From Micrasema longulum (Eukaryota; Arthropoda; Insecta; Trichoptera; Brachycentridae): a stretch of DNA of 64,000 nucleotides. Location: positions 124,001 to 188,000 of the forward strand of contig JAGVSM010002877.1 of assembly GCA_022494885.1 (NCBI GenBank), read 5' to 3'. Under the pieces are notes generated by a model. It was not told where the DNA came from. It made no database searches and was given only the letters and a program-made list of their open reading frames with translations. The number at the start of each line of letters is the position of its first letter. Position 1 is the stretch's first letter. Made by a program: the position numbers and the translations under genes. Below, one piece after another: positions 56,428 to 64,000 of this stretch.

Positions 56428-57270
56428 AATATTATTAAATATTTGTATATAACCTCTTACCGACTTTTATATGTCTACCGGTTTCAAGACGTACCCGACT
56501 CTTTGTCAGAACACTAATTAAACCAACATGCAAAACCCACTATACACCTTCACCATAGTTGTTGCACAAAAATATAAAACTAATACAACATGCCTTTTAA
56601 TAAGCATATGCACTGATTAGGACAAACATGCGTTGATTAAGTTATGAAAATATTCTGTTGTTTGAGAATTAATGAAAAAAGTAGAGGGAATGCAGGGAGG
56701 AGGTAAGCTTAATAGGTTCAATATGGTGACCATTACAGTGGAACATCGTATAAAGGACTATATTAGAAGTTTGTTTGAATCTTGATCAAAGGAACATTAT
56801 TTTTTAAAGCTTTCCTAATGTGAAATATTTCCATATTATTTACTTTTAACCCTTTATTATTTGTATGTAAGATTTTAACTCCTGTATTTTTATTAAAGTC
56901 CTGATTTAAATTGATAAGGTGATTTGCGAATTCAGAGAAATTATTATTGTGAAGACACCTCATATGTTCTTTAACACACAAGCTAACCCCTCCCTCCATC
57001 CCCTCAACTTTTTTCATTAATTCTCAAACAACATAATATTTTCATAATTTAATCAGTGCATGTTTGTCCAAATCAGTGCATGTGCTTATTAAAATGCATG
57101 TCGTGTTGGTTTTATATGTATGTGGAACAACTATGGTGAAGGTGTATAGTGGGTTTTGCATGTTGGTTTGCATGTTGGTTTAATTGGTGTCCTGACCAAG
57201 AGACGGGTACGTCTCTAAACCGGTAGACATAGAAAAGTCGGTAAGTGGTTATATAGAAATATTTAATAAC
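56428..57270 (-). mobile_element. Penelope-like fragment between ~270-bp inverted repeats
   Basis: Left arm 56428-56700 and right arm 56995-57270 are long inverted repeats with scattered mismatches and one 12-bp internal duplication in the right arm (CATGTTGGTTTG repeated). Shared landmarks are ACCGACTTTT, ACCGGTTT, CAAAACCCACTATACACCTT. The ~290-bp spacer encodes the minus-strand C-terminus described below. Penelope-like elements are known for terminal repeats in direct or inverted order. Confidence 0.7.
56763..57017 (-). CDS. Penelope-like GIY-YIG-region C-terminus, fragment
   Basis: 84 codons; the first ~10 lie in the inverted arm and the rest in the spacer. Segments KEHMRCLHNNNFSEFANHLI, GVKILHTNNKGLKVNNMEIF and IRKALKN fit the S.FA.HL ... 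ILH...KG..L..+E pattern that follows the GIY-YIG endonuclease core in Penelope-like elements. The GIY-YIG residues themselves and the reverse transcriptase are absent. The family assignment is from remembered motif patterns. Confidence 0.45.
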   Translation of the reverse strand: MKKVEGMEGGVSLCVKEHMRCLHNNNFSEFANHLINLNQDFNKNTGVKILHTNNKGLKVNNMEIFHIRKALKNNVPLIKIQTNF

Positions 57271-57419
57271 ATTAAGTAAAATGTTTGACTACAAAGTTAA
57301 TGCTTTAAATATTAATAATAAGTATTTAAATTTAATAAACTTACTAATTTAAAAATACGTGTAGGAAAAAAAACATATTTTAATACAGAATGTCACCTCA
57401 TACATTCTAAGTTTGAATG

Positions 57420-57665
57420 AGGTTTTTATTTATTTATTTATACTTTTACAATATTTGTATTATTTTTTCTATACAGAATAATGTTCCCTCACTGGGGTGG
57501 GGTGTCCCGTGCTGAGAGAAACATTTTACAATAAGTAGAACATGCCTTAAATTAGTTATTTAACAAAGTTAACATAATAATAAAATAAATAATCTAATTA
57601 ACGAGCAATAATAACTAAAATAATCATAAAAAAACATAACCAATTTGTAAGACCTGTAAACCAAA
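57420..57665 (-). repeat. LINE 3' UTR (minus)
   Basis: GAGGTTTTTATTTATTTATT then CCCTCACTGGGGTGGGGTGT resembles a reversed polyadenylated LINE end; no coding is left. Confidence 0.4.
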
Positions 57666-57845
57666 TTTCATAAACCGCACATAAATGTTTACCTATTTAG
57701 CTCGATCCACTCATCGATCCGTGCGCAACCCAACCCCACTATCCATTTCTTAATAGCAATTATATATTGTTAGTACTTACTAATTGTCCTTATGGATAAT
57801 GGAAGTAGATTGTACACTTGATTGATTGAATATTAGATCTGTCCG

Positions 57846-58110
57846 TTTTCTGGAAAATGCATATTTTAGGTAATGTAGTGAGCCCGACTTGAAAAAATCA
57901 CAAAAGTTCCATTAACACTTAATGAAATTATTTTGAAAGCTTTTATAAGTGAATCAAATAATTCTTTACAATTAAGTCCCTCATATAAATGTTTAAAAAC
58001 ATGTTTAATATTTAATGACACACCATACATCAGAATTTTACTAGGGCTGGCTGTTTTCTGCAAAATACACATTTTGGGTTGTGTGGTCAGCCAGACTTTA
58101 AAAAATGATC
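57846..58110. repeat. direct repeat of ~60 bp
   Basis: TTTTCTGGAAAATGCATATT (57848) and TTTTCTGCAAAATACACATT (58054) start two related ~55-bp blocks ending AGCC.GACTT.AAAAAAT.A, about 200 bp apart. Confidence 0.65.
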
Positions 58111-58204
58111 GAAATTGGTCAAATACATGGTTCAATTTCAAACTCAAAAACATTCCAACTGTTGTGTAAATTTTATTATCTCAGTTTCACTTCTCTGTGG
58201 CTGG

Positions 58205-58400
58205 CTGCTTTTAACATAATTACGTTCATCTGCTAGAGAAAGATGTGGTAGTCACGTGGTCAGTCTTACACATTAGGTGCCGGTTCGGGAACAGTGAAAT
58301 ATTACATTATAAAAACCATCTTATAAACTAATATTTTATGTCAAACCTCCCCGGAATTGAAGCTTTATAATCAAAGTATGGTAAGCGTACGTGACAACCA
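58205..58400 (-). repeat. SINE family S3, diverged (minus)
   Basis: GTCAGTCTTACACATTAGGT, GAACAGTGAAATATTAC, AACTAATATTTTATGTC and CCCCGGAATTGAAGC keep the S3 order. Confidence 0.55.
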
Positions 58401-58530
58401 CTAACTAGGAAGACTTTTCTCCACTCGTTACATTTTTACCCGTGGTGGTATTCTGAATCTTCTCCACCCCCTAGATAGTGATTAATTTGAAGTTTTTTTT
58501 TTTTAATGCGACAACACTTTGCTTCATATA

Positions 58531-58732
58531 ATGGCCACACTGATGATTAACGTCAGATGGTATATAAAACTGCTTCAGAAACGGTTTGAATAAAAGTAAT
58601 GCGGTTTGGTCAATTCAACCTAATTAAGTGTTTTGGGTAATGCTTAAGGTCACAATAATAGTCTAAATGAAAATCATCATGTTCGATTTCACGTGTTCAT
58701 ATTTTTTGACGTTAAATCATCAGTGTGGCCAT
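58531..58732. mobile_element. MITE, 25-bp TIRs, ATATA target duplication
   Basis: ATGGCCACACTGATGATTAA (58531) is mirrored at the right end by TCATCAGTGTGGCCAT (58717-58732), with one extra base in the right arm. ATATA flanks both sides (58526-58530, 58733-58737). No coding. Confidence 0.88.
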
Positions 58733-58737
58733 ATATA

Positions 58738-59591
58738 AAGCAAAAATTAAACGCATGGAAAAAATAAATCTCCACAAATTAACCACTCTCTGGGGGATCG
58801 AGAAGATTTATGATTGCACCCTTGAGAGTTCTCTCGAGTTATCAACACTCGTCAAGATTATGGTTCTATTTCACACAGAGAACTGTATTCTTCACTGTCC
58901 AGATAAAGATTAAAATTTACGCCTTGTTTTATTATGAATAACATAACTTTTCTGTCTGTTAAAAAATATATTTTAAAGATTTTAAATAAATAACTTAACG
59001 TTTTTTTTCCTCGCCTTCTGCAAAGTTAATTACTTTTAGTGTTTTGACAAAACTGTTTGGTTATTACATGAAAAAATGAAAAGTTTTACATTAAAAAAAA
59101 ATCAATTTTATTTTAATATATTGAATAATAACCACAATTCACAAAATGAGATAAATATATATAAAAAATTCATTATACTAGGCACATACAATTTTATTTT
59201 AAAAACTATTAATTTATTTTTAAAACACAATCTGGATTGTCACTTCCAGTTCGTAGATATATGTATACCATAGGGTACGGGTGCCCTCGATAGCTATCGA
59301 TGTACTTACCTTGAAGATACAGGGTCGATAATGTATCTTGTCAATCACTCAGGAGAATTCTTCGTCAACTAAACTATCATAGTGAAGGTATGAGTTCTGT
59401 GTCGTCCGATCGTAATCGCCCCCAGATTATAAAATATATTAAAAAAATAATTCACAAAAAACTCGTTTACTGCGCCGTTGAACAGGCAATTTGTATACCA
59501 CTTTAGCGCCTGTTTTAGGCAATTCTCGGTGCAATATTTTAAGTAAGGCAATAAGTCCAAATTACCGATTTCATACGATCGTGAAAAATCT
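58738..59591. other. no gene seen
   Basis: AT-rich; the 62-80-codon frames here have no motif. Confidence 0.4.
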
Positions 59592-59915
59592 ACACGGCTC
59601 GATAAAATCACATAGGGTGGATTGATTTTTTTTTGTATTTTAATATTTTAATGATTGTTTTTATTTATTTAATATCAGGCAAACGCACTTACTAGTACAT
59701 CATGAAGCTGACTAAATCTTCATTAGATTTCTTTTTGCAGTATTTAACTTGAGAGTAACCACTAAATAAAAGTTATTTACAACTCGTTAAAAATGGCCCT
59801 CAAAAATAAATATTTGCGTAAATTATAAGAACGCAAATATTTCTTTTCCCAAAAAATAAAAATTATTTAAATGTATAATACATAATCCACCCTAAATTTA
59901 CTATGTCGTGTGGAT
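59592..59915. mobile_element. candidate TIR element with SINE S1 fragment
   Basis: TAGGGTGGATT (59613-59623) and AATCCACCCTA (59884-59894) are perfect inverted repeats, with weaker matching outward (TACACG / CGTGTG). A 3' half of SINE S1 lies inside (59771-59850, TTATTTACAACTCGTTAAAA, AAGAACGCAAATATTTC). Confidence 0.5.
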
Positions 59916-60619
59916 TTGTACAACCGGTGTGAAAACGGCAAATATTTGTTCACAAGTCGTACTTGATTTAACCCTAATGGGTCTTAATAGACCGTTTGCG
60001 TTAAAATGTTATTCAAATATTTAAAAAAAGGTTGTACGAAAATAATTGGAAAAACCACCCGTTTTCCACCCATTTCTCTTCATCTCGTCATATTATAGTG
60101 TGGATATTTACTTATTTTTTTTTCAAATTTTGTATAAAATTCTGTATTCCTAGAACATGTCCATGTACTTGTGATTTTCTCAAACTGAACGGTTTGGGTA
60201 GGTAGGAAAATTTCCCTTAAAGCAATATCTCCGCCCTTATACGAGTACGTACACATATAAAGTGTTAAATAAATAAACACTATTAATTCAACCATAACCT
60301 TTTTTAGTAATACTTTTTTGGGTATAATTAGCGTTAAGCAGTTGTAACATTGACAGTTGTTTCAACTGGGATGGAAAACTATTTTTAATAACGAGATTTA
60401 TCATTTATTAAAAAGGCTGCATAAAAAATATGGAAGAGTAGAAGAAGTCTAAAAAAATTATAAAGAGAGAACGAGGAACAATACACGGTATGCAAAGTTA
60501 TCACTGTAACCAGTTAATGAGATATCATAAGTTCGTAAGTACCTGAGATTTATTATTTATACGCCCAGTAGGTATTTATAAGGACAGCATGCATTACATG
60601 ATAGAAAAAATATATATAT
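59916..60619. other. no gene; decayed family F trace near 60410-60550
   Basis: ATACACGGTATGCAAAG and TATCATAAGTTCGTAAGTACC weakly recall reverse family F segments. Nothing else is seen. Confidence 0.3.
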
Positions 60620-60631
60620 TATATGGTAATA

Positions 60632-61328
60632 TCATCATTGATCGCGCTACTTAGCCCGCTAGCAGATGAACGCTCGAATTTCTGGTTCACGGAATGCGTT
60701 ATCCTTTATTTGCTTTGCCACAGAACCCTAAATACAATGACTGCAATTACCTACCTCATTCTGGGTTCTGGCACCTTTATTGTCTGGAACTTCTGACGCA
60801 GTATTTAGGATCAGAAAGGAGGTACACTTGATGATTACACAACACAGTGGATTTATTTTATTGATCGCAAAATATGTTCTTTGCGATCGCAGTGAGAATA
60901 TAAAAAGCACATGTACATACGATCAGTTAAGTTGTTATTCTGGGGCCGGCACAGTATCGGTACCCACTGTAGGCAAATGCAACATCTTAACCAGGGCCCC
61001 GTAGGTAGCAAATAAATTTGAACGCCTGATCCTAGTAATTGTGCTATGTATATAGGTATGTGCACATTGAGTTGATGTGGCGTAACCAATCATTATCATT
61101 CTCTTTCCGCACCCAAGGGTGCATAGGGCACTGCGTTGACACACCAATCGTAGCGTTCCTTGAACATTTTTGTTACATGAAGGTAAGATGATCAGTATCA
61201 CGCTTCAGGTACCAGTCCAGGGACTAAAAAACCCTCTATAAATATTTCATATCAACCATGTCGGGAATCGAACCCGAGACCTTTTGCATGGATGGCAAAC
61301 GCGCTGACCATTACACCACGAGGCCGAC
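60632..61328 (-). repeat. SINE S3 with a MITE in its tail and 12-bp target duplication
   Basis: A perfect 12-bp repeat TATATGGTAATA flanks the block (60620-60631, 61329-61340). Inside, a minus S3 SINE runs from its ATGATGA tail at 60632 to the head at 61328 (CGGGAATCGAACCCGAGACC, ATTACACCACGAGGCCGA), split near the tail by the MITE at 60639-61089. Confidence 0.9.
60639..61089. mobile_element. MITE-like repeat, copy 2
   Basis: Aligns with 3920-4385, including ATTCTGGGTTCTGGCACC and CCGTAGGTAGCAAATAAATT. TCAT lies on both sides (60635-60638, 61090-61093). Frames at 60728-61201 reflect this repeat. Confidence 0.85.
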
Positions 61329-61392
61329 TATATGGTAATAAGTACAAGAATAAAGGCAAAACCAATGATATATCAAACATTAAGGAAGATTA

Positions 61393-61760
61393 TCATCATC
61401 ATCATCATTCCATATCTGCTCCCTAGTTGGAGCATATAGTGTCCACGAAGAGCCTCCATGCATCTCTATCGGCTGCCAGCTTCTGTGTGTCCTCCTAAGT
61501 CAGGTTTGCGCCCCATAGTTCTGACATAAACTGCTGATGAACAGTCAGCAGCAGACGTCCAGAGGTGCTATTCTGAACCACTCTCGTGGCACGAGAAAAC
61601 CGTTTTTCTCGTGTATTTTGTATGTAAATACACGAGATAATACGGCCACGAGAGCGTTTGAAATACCAGCCTAGAACGTCCAGAATATTGAGAACCTTAT
61701 GCCTTGCGTAAATTTTATCTCAGGTTTATATTCCTGTTTAAAGGAGAGTCTCTAACCGTT
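61393..61760 (-). pseudogene. RTE LINE 3' end split by a MITE (minus)
   Basis: It begins with the tail complement ATCATCATCATCATTCC, then the LYAPT-like end (GTTGGAGCATATAGTGTCC) and CATAGTTCTGACATAAACTG. The LINE resumes after the insertion with ACGTCCAGAATATTGAGAAC. Related to 44685-44905. Confidence 0.7.
61564..61675. mobile_element. 112-bp snap-back MITE with 9-bp target duplication
   Basis: ACGTCCAGA flanks both ends exactly (61555-61563, 61676-61684). The arms pair as CTCTCGTGGC (61581) with GCCACGAGAG (61645), and TCTCGTGTATTT (61607) with AAATACACGAGA (61626). The 9-bp duplication is what Mutator-like elements make. Confidence 0.88.
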
Positions 61761-62790
61761 TTTTTTAATGTGTTTACAAAGTATAATACACATTAATTAT
61801 ATTCCCAGGAGTTACTGTAACTCAATTTCTATAACTGAGTTACTAACTCGGGACTAAAAGATTTTTTTTAAGGCACGTATTCAAAACAATAAAGAAACAA
61901 AGCAAGTTTAACATCTTTATTTGACATCTTCATAAAAATATCACAAAATTTAACCAAAAAACTTTTCTTGCAGGAACAAAATAAATAAATAAAAACGCTT
62001 TCCTATTTCATCGTCTTATCTAATTTTAAAAAAGGCGAGGCTAGGCGTTGAATAGTAAATTGAATTTTATACCCTATTTTAAAAAAAAATCGTTAAAGTT
62101 TACATTCGTAAAACTAAAATCTCACAAGATATGTGTTAAAAAAAGCTTCGAATTTTTTCACGAAAACGCATTACATAAATCATCGTGAAGTAAAAAATTT
62201 AATACAAAATAAAATAAATCTTTTAATTCAGTAAAATACACATTTCTTTCTCTTGTTTTTGTGTAAATTGTGTGTTGTGTAATTGTGTAACTCATTATTA
62301 ACATCATTAAAAAAAAAGATCTTATAAAATGTACAACGAATTTCAATATCATATAAAAAATTAAGAAGTGTTTTACGTCCATGTATCTACGTAAAAAGTG
62401 TCAATTAAAAAAAAATCATTTAAGTTTTATACAATGAAATAAAATAATTACTGTGGGCATTAAGTAGAGTGATTCAATTTGCACCAAGTTAATATGGTAA
62501 AAAAACGTTGAATACTTAGTAAAAACATTCTTAAAAAGGAATTTTAAAAAATACAATGATTGATTATTGTAATAATTATCAGTGGTAATGTAATTTTGCT
62601 CTTTAATCTATTAAATTACTTTGCGTTTCCTGTTTCTGAACGAGTTTTTTTTTCCAAATCACAGTGAAAAGGATTCCAGTATACTATAGTAAATGTTAGT
62701 TCTGTAAAAAATTAAACCACCTTTTAAACATTTTGTGAAATATGAAAAACCGTCTAAATTATTTTGGTTTGATATAAAATAATAAGTGAA
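61761..62790. other. no gene seen
   Basis: AT-rich with long A/T runs; no repeat recognised. Confidence 0.45.
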
Positions 62791-62794
62791 AACC

Positions 62795-63620
62795 TGCTTG
62801 ATGTATGCTGATGATGCAGTTCTGTTAGCAAGCAGCAACGAGAATTTGCAAAAATAGTCTCTAGAATGAATGATGTATGCCTGGAGAGCGAATTGGCGAT
62901 GAATGGAAGTAAGTCAAAAGTGATGGTATTTGAAAGGGGAAGTGAGGTTACTGACTGCATAATAAAAGGAAACAACGAATGTCTTGAACAAGAAGAAGAA
63001 TTTTTGTATCTGGGAAGCATGTTTTCAAGAGATGGAAGGGTAGAAAAAGATGTTGAAAGGAGAGTGAATGCGGGTAACGAAATGAACGGCGCACTAAGCA
63101 CAGTAATTGCAAATAAAAATATGTCAACCAAAGCTAAATTGGCAGTGCACAACGGAGTTTTGGTCCCAACACTTATGTGTGTAAGTGAAACATGAAGCTA
63201 GCAGAGGGAGGATGAAAGCCGAGTGAACGCGGTTGGAATGCGATCTCTTCGACGAATGTGTGGAAAATCAATGTATGACAGGGTTACGAATGATGAAATC
63301 AGGCGAGAGTGTAAATCTGAGTCAAGTATAATTGATAAGATTAAGAAAGGGTCTCTGAGATGGTTTGGTCATGTAGAACGAATGGACGACGAAAAAGAAT
63401 GGTAAAACAAATATATATGGCAAAAATGAACGTTAACGTGAGACGAGGACGACCAAGGAAGACGTGGCATGATCAGATAAACCAAAATCTTATGTCTGGT
63501 CATGGCAAAAGAAGACAGAACCGAAGGGCATGTATGACCAGATGTATGAATGTGGAAGAAGCTAGGAATGTATGCCAGGATAGACGTGTGTGGCGGTTTC
63601 TCTCTGCCTAGTAGTAGTAG
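62795..63620 (+). pseudogene. RTE-clade LINE, reverse transcriptase C-terminal half (broken)
   Basis: It begins at the catalytic box MYADDAVLLASSNENLQ (62801), then MNDVCLESELAMNGSKSKVM, EFLYLGSMFSRDGRVEKDVE, KAKLAVHNGVLVPTLM, MRSLRRMCGK, IIDKIKKGSLRWFGHVERMD, GRPRKTWHDQI and NRRACMTRCMNVEEA, ending with a (TAG)n tail at about 63608-63620. Breaks: a one-base shift near 62848, TGA at 63193 where the family has Trp after SET, and a frameshift near 63395. The upstream part of the reverse transcriptase and the endonuclease are missing. Confidence 0.9.
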
Positions 63621-64000
63621 TGAAAATGTGTATATTAATATAAGTGAACGTGCAAAATAACAGTATGCATATTATAAATTAGAACAATGCGTGCATTAAA
63701 TAATGTTAGAATAAGTAAACAAGTATATTGTGTTGTATTTTAAATAATTCGATTGATCATAGAACTTAATAAATATAATAATAAAAATAAAACAAATCAA
63801 TTCGGAACTTTTTCTTTATAAAATGCTACAATGATTAATTAAAACTTTATTCTGATTTTTTTTAAAGTTGGTATTTGAATCATCTGTACAAAAATACTCG
63901 TGATAACTTTGAACTTAGGCAAATATGAAAGTAGTAAAAAATTGAGAAATATTGATATGAATCAACCAAAATATATAAAATAAAATGAGTATATTATTAC
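63621..64000. other. no gene seen
   Basis: AT-rich flank to the end of the window. Confidence 0.45.

Noticed and set aside
58725..58913. 62-codon frame near a MITE
   Set aside because: It starts inside the MITE's terminal repeat and shows no recognised motif.

Overview
This 64 kb window looks like intergenic or intronic DNA from an insect nuclear genome, most likely a moth or butterfly (Lepidoptera). It is strongly AT-rich, has no operons or bacterial-type genes, and I recognise no host protein-coding gene or functional RNA gene. The lepidopteran hint comes from three things: non-autonomous Helitrons ending in the motif GTCGGGTCAGCTAG, RTE-type LINEs with (GAT)n, (GTT)n or (TAG)n tails, and LINE 3' ends carrying the motif GCAATAAGTCC. 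The species is an inference only.

Nearly everything I can support is transposable-element DNA. (1) RTE-clade LINEs: a young 5'-truncated copy with an uninterrupted reverse-transcriptase frame (10.9-12.3 kb), two larger degraded copies (9.4-9.9 kb and 62.8-63.6 kb) and many short 3' ends. (2) Jockey/CR1-type LINE C-termini and 3' UTRs, all broken, on both strands. (3) Three tRNA-derived SINE families: S1 (CCACTCTACCCCAAC core), S2 (CCTCCGTGGTGTAGTGG head, poly(A) tail) and S3 (CTCGTGGTGTAATGG head, GATGATG tail). (4) A composite inverted-repeat family, here called F, with about ten copies. (5) Two Helitrons, two mariner-like N-terminal relics, a Penelope-like fragment between 270-bp inverted repeats, a possible BEL/Pao gag relic, and a dozen short TIR or hairpin elements.

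Layout: 0-2.2 kb is featureless AT-rich DNA with one perfect 23-bp hairpin. 2.2-7 kb holds a Helitron, a nested TIR element and two LINE ends. 9-13 kb is the LINE-rich block with the most intact coding sequence. 13-31 kb is a SINE and family F zone with a 328-bp tandem duplication and inverted SINE pairs. 32-40 kb holds LINE ends, hairpins and SINEs. 41-48 kb has a Helitron, a mariner relic, purine-skewed DNA and a long (CTATAT)n array. 48-56 kb is sparse. 56-64 kb holds the Penelope-like inverted repeat, several dated nested insertions and an RTE copy at the right end.

There is no cooperating gene system. The useful content is the nesting order of insertions, several with clear target-site duplications, and a few repeat architectures that may not be catalogued.
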